DNA from: an uncultured Coriobacteriaceae bacterium
GTDB taxonomy: Bacteria > Actinomycetota > Coriobacteriia > Coriobacteriales > Atopobiaceae
Length of the DNA stretch: 37,272 bases
NCBI GenBank assembly: GCA_902793195.1
Contig: CADBCS010000037.1
Span: 1 to 37,272, forward strand
Direction of reading: 5' to 3'
Shown here: one piece after another, positions 16,770 through 25,121 of the stretch
Layout of the letters: the number at the start of each line of letters is the position of its first letter
Position numbering within the stretch: position 1 is the stretch's first letter
Made by a program: the position numbers and the translations under genes
Notes under the pieces: generated by a model
What the model was told of the DNA's origin: nothing
Database searches by the model: none
Seen by the model: only the letters and a program-made list of their open reading frames with translations

Positions 16770-18257
16770 CTAATCGCATTCATGCGCATACGACAAATCT
16801 GATATGGCGGTCGTACCCGATTCGCTTGCAAGTACCAGCGAGCACGCGCCGTCACCGGGAAAGCTCAGTTCGCTCAAGACGGCCTCACCATCGTTTACGA
16901 ACACCTCAACCGACCCCTTGTCGGCATAGATGCGCAGACGCAGGGTATGGCCACTAACTGGCACCGCCCGGTATCCCCGCGTCCCAAGCTCCGAGCAACG
17001 CATGTCTGCCACCACGCAGCTCGTCTGCACGTCGTAGGCAACAAACAGATGGCAGCCATTTGAGGTTTGGTGAATCTTCAGTCCCGTTCGCTCCGCTGTT
17101 GTGGATTCAAGGTCGTACGTGAGGTCTATCACGCCACACCTGAGGTCTGGGACGACCTGAAGCTCCTGGTCGGTGCCCAGGTCGACGCGACCAAACTCGG
17201 TTGCCACATCAAACAGGCAGCTGATCTCTCGCGCGGGGTTCGAAAGAAGTATGTTGTCGTCGCGAAGCGTCAGCTCGCGGGGCAATGTGAGCTGACCGCA
17301 CCATCCATCCTCCATTGTGGGCGTGTCGAAGGAGAAGTCGCTCATCCACCCAAACATCACCCGCCTGCCATCTGGCGTGGCGAATGACTGCGGGGCATAG
17401 TAGGTGTGTCCCCAATCGAGTGGTCTAAAGTCGGTGAGTGGCTCGAAGGGGCGACCAAGCTCCCAAGAACCCACCACGTATCCAGCGTTGTTGTAGTTGC
17501 GTGCCATGTACCCCTTGGGCTTCATTCCCATGGCCGAGAAGCACAACACCCACCTGCCATCCATGAAAAAGAGGTCTGGGCATTCCAGCATGCGTACACA
17601 TGGGTCGGGGCTTTGGTACAGAATGCCCGAGTAGTCCCACGAAAGCAGGTCTGAGGACGTGTAGAGCGCAATCTGACCGCGATTCCTTGGCGACTGCTGG
17701 CCCACGATCATGCACCATACGTCTCCCTGGCGCCATACCTTGGGATCACGGAAGTTGCCGAGTCCCTCGCGATTGGGAACCACCACGCCGAGCTTTGCAA
17801 AGTGCGTGCCGTCGCGGGAAACGGCCGCACATTGGACCTGAAGGTGATCACGGGTAACCGATGGGTCGTTTACCCATCGGTTACCCGTGTAGAACGCGTA
17901 CAACCTCCCATCGTCCCCAACGACACACGACCCCGACCAGCATCCGTCACGGTCCGCCTCGATCGATGGGGCGAGTGCGATCGGCTCCCTGTCCCAATGG
18001 GCAAGATCGTCGCTCGAGATGTGACCCCAGTGCATGGGACCCCATTGCGTGCCATAGGGATGATGTTGGAAGAACACGTGATATCGCCCGTTGTGGAATG
18101 CGAGGCCGTTTGGGTCGTTAATCCAACCAGCCCGAGCGGCGATGTGATACATGGGATACCAGTGGTCACACAACGACGAGGCCATGGCGTCAACACTCGC
18201 ATCCGCTCGCTTCAATTCGCTGTCGTGGCTGGCAATCTCGGCGTTAAGGTCTAGCAT
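16770..18257 (-). CDS. Glycoside hydrolase family 32 (sucrose-6-phosphate hydrolase/fructosidase type), copy 1
   Basis: 495 residues, no signal peptide, so intracellular. GH32 landmarks in order: GWINDPNG (nucleophile Asp), the FQHHPYGTQWGPMHWGH block, FRDPKVW (transition-state stabiliser) and ECPDLF (acid/base Glu), then the C-terminal beta-sandwich (KGSVEVFVNDGEAVLSELSF). It should cleave beta-fructosides such as sucrose 6-phosphate or short fructans. Start: ATG with GGAAGG 7 bases upstream. The GNRWVNDPSVTRD segment is encoded by a perfect 16-bp inverted repeat (17851-17887). A second, clearly diverged GH32 lies upstream on the same strand. No sugar transporter or LacI regulator is visible in this window. 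Confidence 0.92.
   Translation of the reverse strand: MLDLNAEIASHDSELKRADASVDAMASSLCDHWYPMYHIAARAGWINDPNGLAFHNGRYHVFFQHHPYGTQWGPMHWGHISSDDLAHWDREPIALAPSIEADRDGCWSGSCVVGDDGRLYAFYTGNRWVNDPSVTRDHLQVQCAAVSRDGTHFAKLGVVVPNREGLGNFRDPKVWRQGDVWCMIVGQQSPRNRGQIALYTSSDLLSWDYSGILYQSPDPCVRMLECPDLFFMDGRWVLCFSAMGMKPKGYMARNYNNAGYVVGSWELGRPFEPLTDFRPLDWGHTYYAPQSFATPDGRRVMFGWMSDFSFDTPTMEDGWCGQLTLPRELTLRDDNILLSNPAREISCLFDVATEFGRVDLGTDQELQVVPDLRCGVIDLTYDLESTTAERTGLKIHQTSNGCHLFVAYDVQTSCVVADMRCSELGTRGYRAVPVSGHTLRLRIYADKGSVEVFVNDGEAVLSELSFPGDGACSLVLASESGTTAISDLSYAHECD
17851..17887. repeat. Perfect 16-bp inverted repeat inside the GH32 gene
   Basis: Arms 17851-17866 (CGGGTAACCGATGGGT) and 17872-17887 are exact reverse complements separated by 5 bases (CGTTT). 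It lies wholly within the coding sequence and forms an in-frame part of the enzyme. The transcript would fold a strong hairpin. No T-run follows on either strand. Confidence 0.9.
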
Positions 18258-18390
18258 GTTGGCACCTTCCGTGCAATAGGGAGTACATGGGCAGATAGTA
18301 ATGCTTCGCCATGCATTGTACTCGAGACCACCCTATGAGCAGTGAAGAGCATTCCATCGGCACCATGCGTGCGCCATCAAACCATGATAA

Positions 18391-18419
18391 AGCCCCTTGC
18401 GCGTATGGCGTAGGGGGCT
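18391..18419 (-). terminator. Terminator-like hairpin after the membrane protein gene
   Basis: On the minus strand a 12-bp stem (AGCCCCCTACGC paired with GCGCAAGGGGCT, two G-U pairs) and a 5-base loop end in CTTTAT. It is about 55 bases after the stop of the membrane protein gene. Confidence 0.55.
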
Positions 18420-18473
18420 GAGAATCAAGCCATCTCGACTGACTGTTGCTGCATATGCACTTGCTCGCCGCAC

Positions 18474-19166
18474 TCAGTGATGCCAAGGACGAGACCATAT
18501 GACCACAATGACGGCGAAGGCAACGATTGAGGGCAGTAAGAGCATAATCTGTCCGGGTATGGGCACAAACCCCACGATAAGCCATGAGTGACCAAACGTG
18601 TCGGCGCGAATGAGTGCGCGCGTTATCGCATAGTCTGCCCAGACGGCGAGGATGCTCACGGCAACATTTACGAGCGCGAAACCATAGTTGCGAGGCTTCC
18701 AGTTCTTTAGCAGGTTCGTTTGCCTGGTCAGAAGAAGCAACACGATGGGAAACACCGTTTGCATGATTAGGCTAAAAAGAAAGATGCGTTTTGTGCCATG
18801 CATACCAAACATCAACTCCATGAGTCGGATGTTTATCGTCTGCATGCCGGGGATGTCATCCAAGCCGAACAGGAAGAGCTTGATTCCGGGGATGACGCTG
18901 AGCCCAAAGACCACCGCCGACGCGCCGGCACAGGCAAGAATCGCGCTCCCGTCATCCTTGCCGCTCGCGAACGAGCGATAGCCCTTTATGAGAAAGGCAC
19001 CTGGTACGACCAAGGCAAGTGAGGTTATCACAAAGCGTAGGTTGAGGCCTCGCCCCATGCGCATCGCCAACACGAGGCTGTCCACCAAAAGATAGAGCAC
19101 GAAGGCCAAGAACAGTGCCTCGATTACGAGCCATACCATCGAGAGGGTCTTTCGCTTGCCATCCAT
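18474..19166 (-). CDS. Hypothetical polytopic membrane protein
   Basis: 230 residues with about six or seven hydrophobic segments, among them VWLVIEALFLAFVLYLLV, FVITSLALVVPGAFLI, IFLFSLIMQTVFPIVLLLL and the C-terminal IMLLLPSIVAFAVIVVIW. I do not recognise the family. The start is the ATG at 19166, 6 bases after AAGGA; the frame extends further upstream but without a ribosome binding site. It sits between two GH32 genes on the same strand, with 180 bases on one side and 216 on the other. A link to sugar metabolism is only positional. Confidence 0.65.
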   Translation of the reverse strand: MDGKRKTLSMVWLVIEALFLAFVLYLLVDSLVLAMRMGRGLNLRFVITSLALVVPGAFLIKGYRSFASGKDDGSAILACAGASAVVFGLSVIPGIKLFLFGLDDIPGMQTINIRLMELMFGMHGTKRIFLFSLIMQTVFPIVLLLLTRQTNLLKNWKPRNYGFALVNVAVSILAVWADYAITRALIRADTFGHSWLIVGFVPIPGQIMLLLPSIVAFAVIVVIWSRPWHH

Positions 19167-19267
19167 CGTCATTCCTTCCCTTATGACTGTTTGAGAATAA
19201 CCTATCAGATGGGCACGCATAAAGGCAAGTGAGCAGTCATCTGAAAAGATGGAAGGCGCTACACCGA

Positions 19268-19304
19268 ATGCCCGCCATTGGTATCTGATGCCAATGGCGG
19301 GCAT
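19268..19304. repeat. Perfect 14-bp inverted repeat between GH32 copy 2 and the membrane protein
   Basis: Arms 19268-19281 (ATGCCCGCCATTGG) and 19291-19304 are exact complements with a 9-base loop. It starts 42 bases after the GH32 stop. There is no T-run on either side, so it may be a stabilising or processing hairpin rather than a classical terminator. Confidence 0.75.
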
Positions 19305-19345
19305 AATCCTAAAGTGTTACTCGCACGAGACGGAATAGGGCCAAC

Positions 19346-20866
19346 CTAATCGTCTTTCGGCTCGACGAGCTCGTACTTCTCCACATCCAGCATCGCACGT
19401 CCCCTGCAGGAGAACGTAATTCTTTCTGCCGAGAGCTCGGTGGGTATGGTCATCGTGAGCGCCTGAATACCACCGTTCACGAAGACCTCTATGCTGTGGT
19501 TGTCGAGCACGATGCGCAGGTTCAGCTCGGTGGGAGCCCCCGGCACGTCACACTTGCGATGGTGCACGTACGCGCGGCGACAGCCTGCATGGATTCGGCT
19601 CATCTCTAGCGTGCCGTGCTCGGGACGATACCTCACGGACGAGTGGAATCGTTCGTTCTGGGCAAGCCAGACGACGAACTCCTGATACGGGTTCTCCTCA
19701 TCCTCGGGACGTATGTCCAACAGCAGGTCCACGACACGACCGCGAACGCTCCCGAGCTCGATTGGCTTCCTTGTTACCACGACGCCCCGATGGTCGACAC
19801 GATTCCGGCGCAGGCCCTCCAGCTCGCGGATTGGCCACTGACACAGGCGGCCATCCCGCACGCTCAGCTCACGCGGGGTCGCCATCTGGCCGAACCAGCG
19901 CTGCGGTGGAATCGATCCGGCTATTGCGTCCCAGTTCTGCATCCAAGCGACCATGATGCGACGACCGTCGGGCGCCAGTAGCGTTTGGGTCGCATAGAAG
20001 TCCGTGCCGTGGTCGATGGACGCGAGGGTCTCCTCCACGAGCTCTCCGGTCTCTTCGTCCAGATGCCCGACTATGCATAGCGTCCCGTTGCCACTGTAGA
20101 ACTCGTGGCCCTCGGGCAGCATGTCCTGCGGGCTCACCAGGAGCACGTCCTTGCCGTCCAGGCTAAAGAGGTCGGGGCATTCCCACATGATGCCGTAGCG
20201 CCAGGAATTGCGGGACACCACGCGGTCGAATGTCCACGAAAACGCGTCGTCGCTGCGATACAGGACTATCTGCCCGCTCTTGTCTGGCCCCATGCTCGCA
20301 ATCACCGCACGATACGTCCCATCCTCCTCGCGCCAGATCTTGGGATCGCGGAAGTTCTCGGCGCTCGAGCCCTCGGGGAGAGAGGAGGCGTCGATTATGG
20401 GATTGCCCTCGTACTTTTGGAAGTCCTCCCCATCTCCCACGGCTGCGCATTGGGTCTGATGCTCAATGGGGCTGCCATCCTTTCTGCGGCCGTTCTCGCC
20501 CGCCCCGGTATACATGAGCAGCAGGTGCCCATCGGGCAGCTCGATGGCGCTACCGGAAAAGCAACCGCCCAGCTTGTCATAAGGCATGTCGGGGGCAAGG
20601 GCGCACGACAGGTGCCTCCACGCAAGGAGGTCCTTGCTCACGGCATGTCCCCAGTGCATGGGCGCCCATGTCGTGGTGTAGGGACTGTACTGATAGAACA
20701 GATGATACTCACCCTTGTAATAGGCGAAGCCGTTTGGGTCGTTCATCCAACCCACGCGAGGTGTGAGGTGAAAGCACGGGCGGTCCTTGCGGTCAATAAA
20801 GGCCTCCATGCGCTCCTCGTACGATCTTGCCTTTGCCAGTGCGTCACTCTCCACGAACCCGTTCAT
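19346..20866 (-). CDS. Glycoside hydrolase family 32 (sucrose-6-phosphate hydrolase/fructosidase type), copy 2
   Basis: 506 residues, no signal peptide. GH32 motifs: GWMNDPNG, FYQYSPYTTTWAPMHWGH, FRDPKIW and MWECPDLF, with the C-terminal beta-sandwich (NHSIEVFVNGGIQALT). It is an intracellular beta-fructosidase/sucrose-6-phosphate hydrolase. Start: ATG with GAGGAGG 7 bases upstream. It is diverged from copy 1 throughout, so it is not a recent duplicate; the two may prefer different substrates (phosphorylated sucrose versus oligofructose). It is transcribed divergently from the amino-acid transporter. Confidence 0.92.
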   Translation of the reverse strand: MNGFVESDALAKARSYEERMEAFIDRKDRPCFHLTPRVGWMNDPNGFAYYKGEYHLFYQYSPYTTTWAPMHWGHAVSKDLLAWRHLSCALAPDMPYDKLGGCFSGSAIELPDGHLLLMYTGAGENGRRKDGSPIEHQTQCAAVGDGEDFQKYEGNPIIDASSLPEGSSAENFRDPKIWREEDGTYRAVIASMGPDKSGQIVLYRSDDAFSWTFDRVVSRNSWRYGIMWECPDLFSLDGKDVLLVSPQDMLPEGHEFYSGNGTLCIVGHLDEETGELVEETLASIDHGTDFYATQTLLAPDGRRIMVAWMQNWDAIAGSIPPQRWFGQMATPRELSVRDGRLCQWPIRELEGLRRNRVDHRGVVVTRKPIELGSVRGRVVDLLLDIRPEDEENPYQEFVVWLAQNERFHSSVRYRPEHGTLEMSRIHAGCRRAYVHHRKCDVPGAPTELNLRIVLDNHSIEVFVNGGIQALTMTIPTELSAERITFSCRGRAMLDVEKYELVEPKDD

Positions 20867-21038
20867 CCCAGCGCCTCCTCACGTTAGTCCCCTATCCTCA
20901 TAATACCCTTAACAAGGAGCGCGGTGGGCGCAAACATGCGTCCCGATTGAACCCTCGACCGCTCGCTGTTGGCGCTGACCCTCCAACACGGGACACCTCG
21001 CTCACGGTAAAACGATGGTTTCGGCATGCGTATGGTTC

Positions 21039-21067
21039 TGGACAAGCGTGGTGTCAATCTATATTAT
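21039..21067 (+). promoter_or_regulatory. Promoter of the amino-acid ABC transporter
   Basis: TGGACA (21039-21044), 17 bases, TATTAT (21062-21067), in an AT-rich patch 39 bases before the substrate-binding protein start. Confidence 0.6.
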
Positions 21068-21105
21068 TAATTTGTTTTTTCAAACACCATGCAAAGGGAG
21101 GAAGC

Positions 21106-21921
21106 ATGAAATTCAAGAACATTGCGGCCCTGTTCTCCAGTGCGCTAATAGCAGTCGCGCTCGTGGCTTGCGGCGGCGGTGCCGGCTCTACCAACTCGCA
21201 GGGCGACGCGAACTCTGGCAAGAAGACCTACGTAATAGCAAGCGACAACGGCTTTGCGCCGTTCGAGATCGCCAACGCCGACGGCACATACACCGGCATC
21301 GACATGGACCTCATGGACGCCATCGCCAAGGACCAGGGCTTCTCGTACGAAATGCAGAACGTGGGCTTCAAGATGGCCGTCTCCTCTCTTGAGGCTGGTC
21401 AGGTAGACGGCGTCATCGCCGGCATGAGCATTACCGACGAGCGTCGCGAGATGTTTGACTTCTCCGACCCCTACTACGATTCCACCGTATGCTGTGCAGC
21501 CCTGGCCGACAGCGAGATCAACTCGCTCGAGGACCTCAAGGGCAAGAACGTGGCCGTAAAGGACGGCACCATGAGCCAGAGTTGGGCCGAGAGCATCAAG
21601 GACCAGTATGGCTTTACCACCACCACCTTCAAGGACTCCCCGAAGATGTACCAGGAAGTCGGTGGCAATTCCGTGGCCTGCTTTGAGGACACTCCCGTTA
21701 TGGCGTACTCCATCAAGCAGTACAAGGCGACCGACGGCAAGGAGGGTGTGAACCTCAAGATCATCGGCGAGGTTAGCCCCGACGACCAGTATGCGTCCCA
21801 GTACGGTTTCGCCGTCAAGAAGGGCCAGAACGCCGAGCTGCTCGATAAGTTCAACGCAGGCTTGGCCAATCTCAAGAAGAGCGGCAAGTACGACGAGATT
21901 GTCAACAAGTACCTCAAGTAA
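21106..21921 (+). CDS. Amino-acid ABC transporter substrate-binding lipoprotein
   Basis: 271 residues. Residues 1-21 are a lipoprotein signal with lipobox LVAC (Cys22), so the protein is anchored to the outer face of the membrane. The mature part has the type-II periplasmic-binding-protein pattern of polar amino-acid transporters: FAPFEIANADGTYTGIDMDL, the helix VSSLEAGQVDGVIAGMSITD, and RREMFDFSDPYY. The start ATG follows AGGGAGGA. A longer open frame reaching back to 20827 has no ribosome binding site and would bury the signal peptide. A terminator follows before the permease gene, which usually yields more binding protein than membrane components. The exact amino acid cannot be read from the sequence. 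Confidence 0.92.
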   Translation: MKFKNIAALFSSALIAVALVACGGGAGSTNSQGDANSGKKTYVIASDNGFAPFEIANADGTYTGIDMDLMDAIAKDQGFSYEMQNVGFKMAVSSLEAGQVDGVIAGMSITDERREMFDFSDPYYDSTVCCAALADSEINSLEDLKGKNVAVKDGTMSQSWAESIKDQYGFTTTTFKDSPKMYQEVGGNSVACFEDTPVMAYSIKQYKATDGKEGVNLKIIGEVSPDDQYASQYGFAVKKGQNAELLDKFNAGLANLKKSGKYDEIVNKYLK

Positions 21922-21952
21922 CGCAACGGTTTAAAACCTTCTCGGATTAGTC

Positions 21953-21990
21953 GGGGGCATGCATTCGCAAGGCATGCCCCCTTTCACTTT
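21953..21990 (+). terminator. Terminator/attenuator after the substrate-binding protein gene
   Basis: A perfect 10-bp stem (GGGGGCATGC and its complement at 21972-21981) with a 9-base loop is followed by TTTCACTTT. It lies 32 bases after the stop codon and separates the binding protein from the permease. Confidence 0.8.
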
Positions 21991-22133
21991 GCGAGAGCGG
22001 CAAGAACCGGCTCGCATATAGAACCGCTCCCACCCCTTACACCACGCGCGATGGTTGCCCCCAGGTTACAATACGCCACGAACCGTCTGTGCTCCGCTAT
22101 CATGAACCCTCACATGCGAACAAAGGAATGACT

Positions 22134-22796
22134 ATGGACTTTTTCGAGCTCTTAAAGGAATCGTTGCCCATGCTCATGCAGGGTCTGATGCTCACGTTGC
22201 AGCTGTCGGCAGTGTCGCTGTTCTTTGCGATGATCATCGGCATCGTCGCCTCTCTCATGGGTATGTCAAAGAATATCGTGCTCCGAGGCATCAACCGCGT
22301 GCTCGTTGCCGTTGTGCGAGGGACGCCGTTGCTGGTGCAGGCATTCTTCATCTACTTTGGCATTACGGGTTTGCTCAACATACGCATCACGGCATTCTTG
22401 GCCGGCGTCATCGCACTGTCGTTTAACGCGGGCGGCTACCTGTCCGAGATCTTCCGTGGCGGAATACAGGCGGTCGATCCTGGCCAGCGCGAGGCTGCTC
22501 GCAGCTTGGGACTGTCGGCCGCACAAACCACCTGGCGCATCATCATCCCCCAGGCAATCCGCATCTGCATTCCCTCCGTAGTTAACCAGTGGTGCATTAC
22601 CATCAAAGACACTTCGATCATCTCTGTGATTGGACTCGCCGAACTCACCAACGCGGGTGACGCCATCATCTCGCGAACCTATCGCTCGTTTGAGGTGTGG
22701 ATCATGGTTGGCGTCTTGTACTTCATCGTTATCTGGCTGCTTACCAAGCTTGCTCGTTTCGTGGAAAAGAAGGTGTCGCTCGATGAACAACACTAA
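22134..22796 (+). CDS. Amino-acid ABC transporter permease
   Basis: 220 residues, HisM/GlnP family, with about five membrane helices. The N-terminal [37 protein letters not shown], and the EAA loop ([25 protein letters not shown]) that contacts the ATPase are all present. The start is the ATG at 22134, 6 bases after AAAGGA. Its 3' end overlaps the ATPase gene by 14 bases, so the two are translationally coupled. It forms the homodimeric membrane channel for the binding protein upstream. Confidence 0.93.
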   Translation: MDFFELLKESLPMLMQGLMLTLQLSAVSLFFAMIIGIVASLMGMSKNIVLRGINRVLVAVVRGTPLLVQAFFIYFGITGLLNIRITAFLAGVIALSFNAGGYLSEIFRGGIQAVDPGQREAARSLGLSAAQTTWRIIIPQAIRICIPSVVNQWCITIKDTSIISVIGLAELTNAGDAIISRTYRSFEVWIMVGVLYFIVIWLLTKLARFVEKKVSLDEQH

Positions 22797-23532
22797 GTCA
22801 CCCAAGGTCGAGGTCCGCGGCCTTCACAAGTACTTTGGCAAAAACGAGGTGCTCAAGGGCATCGACTGCGACATCCAAACCGGCGAGGTGGTGTGCGTCA
22901 TCGGCCCGTCGGGTTCGGGAAAGTCTACGTTCTTGCGCTGTATCAACTGCCTTGAGGAGCCCACGCAAGGCACGGTTCTCGTTGACGGCAACCTCATGGA
23001 CGACAAGGCCAAGAACATCGACGAGCTCCGCGAGGACGTGGGCATGGTGTTCCAACACTTTAACCTGTTCCCCCACCTGTCGGTGATGGAAAACCTCACC
23101 ATTGCCCCCATCCTCCGCAAGAAGATGCAAAAGGAAGAGGCCGAGAAGGTAGGCATGGATCTGCTCACGCGCGTGGGGCTTGCCGATAAAGCCGATGCCA
23201 TGCCCAACAGCCTGAGCGGCGGGCAGAAGCAGCGTGTTGCCATCGCACGTGCCCTGGCAATGCGACCGGGCCTCATGCTGTTTGACGAGCCTACAAGCGC
23301 TCTCGATCCCGAGATGGTGGGTGAGGTGTTAGACGTGATGCGCCAGCTTGCCAAAGAGGGTATGACCATGGTCATCGTTACTCACGAGATGGGCTTCGCA
23401 CGCCAAGTCTCCAATCGTGTGCTGTTTATTGACCAAGGGGTCATCGCCGAGGCCGGCACGCCCGCCGAGGTGTTTGACAACCCCCAGAACGATCGAACCA
23501 AGAGCTTCCTTGCCAAGGTGCTCAACGCCTAG
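22783..23532 (+). CDS. Amino-acid ABC transporter ATP-binding protein
   Basis: 249 residues, GlnQ/HisP family. Walker [11 protein letters not shown]-loop [17 protein letters not shown] (the HFNLFPH form typical of polar amino-acid importers), signature LSGGQKQR, Walker [13 protein letters not shown] and H-loop VTHEMGFA are all intact. The ATG at 22783 overlaps the permease stop. It powers uptake through the neighbouring permease. Confidence 0.95.
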   Translation: MNNTKSPKVEVRGLHKYFGKNEVLKGIDCDIQTGEVVCVIGPSGSGKSTFLRCINCLEEPTQGTVLVDGNLMDDKAKNIDELREDVGMVFQHFNLFPHLSVMENLTIAPILRKKMQKEEAEKVGMDLLTRVGLADKADAMPNSLSGGQKQRVAIARALAMRPGLMLFDEPTSALDPEMVGEVLDVMRQLAKEGMTMVIVTHEMGFARQVSNRVLFIDQGVIAEAGTPAEVFDNPQNDRTKSFLAKVLNA

Positions 23533-23606
23533 CATCCTCTCGGTTCACATCCACGACAAACCCTGCAGCGATTCCGGCCACAGCGGCGTCCTTCTAACCT
23601 GCAGTT

Positions 23607-23634
23607 TTGCAGCTCACGCCGCAATCAGTATGCT
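23607..23634 (+). promoter_or_regulatory. Promoter of the integrase-N-like/DUF6429 gene
   Basis: TTGCAG (23607-23612), 16 bases, TATGCT (23629-23634), 38 bases before the start codon. Confidence 0.5.
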
Positions 23635-23672
23635 ACCGTGAGACACCGACCCTTTCCAGGAAGGAGCGTCGC

Positions 23673-24530
23673 ATGACCGAGGATTACGAGTACGAGTACG
23701 AACAGTCTTGCGAGCAGCGTCGTAAGGAAAATGACGGATACATCCGGGAGTTCGACAATTGGCTCATGGCCAAGGGTCTCTCCAACGAGACCATCCAGCG
23801 TCACATCGACAACGTGCATTTCTATCTCAACAGCTACCTCCTACACGAGGATGCCTATCGAATGGAGGATGGTTGTTTCCGCATCGACGACTTTCTGGGT
23901 CGCTTCTTCATTCGCAAGTGCATGTGGTCGACCCCGAAGACCATCAAGCAGAACGCGACCTCACTCAAGAAGTTCTACATGTGCATGCTGGAGGCTGGGC
24001 ACATCACGCGGGAATCCTACGACGCGTTGCTCGCCACGATCAAAAGCGATATGCCCCTTTGGATTGAAGGCTGCGAGGCATACAACGACCCGAGCGCCAA
24101 TTACTTTGGCGACTTCATAGGCCCCGCCTCCATTGATCACAACCTCTTTGACACAGCATACGCAGCAGTCGCTAAGAGCCTTGGCCTCGACTATCTCCTG
24201 GAAAACGAAGACTCCAACCTGCAAGACGAGAACATGGATGACATGCTCAGCAAGGAGGAAGCCATCGATATGCTCACCATGGCACTCCTCTACCTGACCT
24301 CGCACAGAGGCAAGGTTCGATATGCGAGCACTTCGATGGCCCCAGAGGTCCTCTCCCGACTGCGCGAGCGAGGCTGGATCGATGGTCCCGACTCGGACCG
24401 CATCACCTTCTCGAATGACGGCGAATTCGTGGGAGAGGAGTTTTTGGCAGCCTTTGGATTCGACTATCTGACAGTCGACGAGGAAGAGGATGACAGCGCA
24501 CAAACTTACGGCTTGCGCCTCGTAGATTAG
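23673..24530 (+). CDS. Protein with integrase SAM-like N-terminal domain and DUF6429-like C-terminus
   Basis: 285 residues, acidic, soluble. Residues about 20-120 resemble the core-binding (SAM-like) domain of tyrosine recombinases (FDNWLMAKGLSNETIQRHIDNVHFYLNSYL; TIKQNATSLKKFYMCMLEAG). There is no catalytic Arg-His-x-x-Arg-Tyr domain. Instead the C-terminus (EEAIDMLTMALLYLTSH..., LRERGWIDGPDSD) resembles DUF6429. A recombinase activity is therefore not expected; DNA binding is possible. Start: ATG with AGGAAGGAG upstream. It is convergent with the acyltransferase remnant, one base apart. Confidence 0.65.
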   Translation: MTEDYEYEYEQSCEQRRKENDGYIREFDNWLMAKGLSNETIQRHIDNVHFYLNSYLLHEDAYRMEDGCFRIDDFLGRFFIRKCMWSTPKTIKQNATSLKKFYMCMLEAGHITRESYDALLATIKSDMPLWIEGCEAYNDPSANYFGDFIGPASIDHNLFDTAYAAVAKSLGLDYLLENEDSNLQDENMDDMLSKEEAIDMLTMALLYLTSHRGKVRYASTSMAPEVLSRLRERGWIDGPDSDRITFSNDGEFVGEEFLAAFGFDYLTVDEEEDDSAQTYGLRLVD

Positions 24531-24531
24531 C

Positions 24532-24747
24532 TCAGACGGAGAGCTGATGCCCTGGAATCCACGTTGAGGCAAGGGGCATTAGAATCTCCTGCAGCAGCGG
24601 CTTGTGCAAGAGAAATATGCCCATGGTGTGCATGCCAATGATGGTGTCGGTGTTAGATGTCGTATGGCCAACAATTACCAGGAAGATGGTGATGGCCTTG
24701 GCAATACCGAGCAGCTCGATTCTCGCCCTTTTTCTTGATGAAGCCAT
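24532..24747 (-). pseudogene. Acyltransferase family 3 remnant with large internal deletion
   Basis: A 71-codon frame. Its first part (RIELLGIAKAITIFLVIVGHTTSNTDT) is the start of an acyltransferase-3 membrane protein: helix 1 with the conserved His. The second part (MHTMGIFLLHKPLLQEILMPL) resembles the last helices of the same family (pattern LGIYLIHxPL). These enzymes normally have 330 or more residues and about ten helices, so most of the middle, including the remaining catalytic region, is missing. The join is in frame, leaving a small two-helix protein that is probably non-functional. The ribosome binding site is weak (GAGGAC). Confidence 0.6.
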
Positions 24748-24831
24748 GTCTTCGTCCTCACGCCATCATGGGTTTGTCATTGAATGATGCAGATTCATTA
24801 TATGATTGGATGCTATCGAGGGTCGAAAACA

Positions 24832-24933
24832 ATGGGCAGGAAAGCCCCGAGCCGCAAAAACAAGCCAGTCGCTACCTCCAGATGGAGAGCATAGTGGTTC
24901 TTGGTCACGGCCAACATAGGCTTTGGCGCGTGA
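24832..24933 (+). pseudogene. Possible decayed N-terminus of a membrane or exported protein
   Basis: One frame reads MGRKAPSRKNKPVATSRWRA, a TAG stop at 24892-24894, then WFLVTANIGFGA and a TGA. A Lys/Arg-rich start followed by a hydrophobic run would make a sensible N-terminus if the TAG were sense. No good ribosome binding site is seen. The rest of 24748-25121 holds no other gene I can support, apart from a promoter. Confidence 0.2.
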
Positions 24934-25052
24934 CGCGCGCAAGAGCATGGGTGCTCATAATCAGAGGAGGGTGTGTAGCCTTCAATGACTGAGCACCCTT
25001 TTGCAGAGGAATAACGCACTCCTATCGAATGCTCCATGTTTCTGAATATGAT

Positions 25053-25081
25053 TTGAATGAATGTCGCATAGAGTTTATATG
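25053..25081 (+). promoter_or_regulatory. Promoter of the Thr/Asp-rich lipoprotein gene
   Basis: TTGAAT (25053-25058), 17 bases, TATATG (25076-25081), 40 bases before the start codon. Confidence 0.6.
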
Positions 25082-25121
25082 GCTGATCATACGGGTTGGC
25101 TAGGCAAAGAAAGGAATTACC

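Noticed and set aside
20827..21105. Long in-frame upstream extension of the amino-acid-binding protein
   Set aside because: It has no ribosome binding site, crosses the promoter and would bury the lipoprotein signal peptide.
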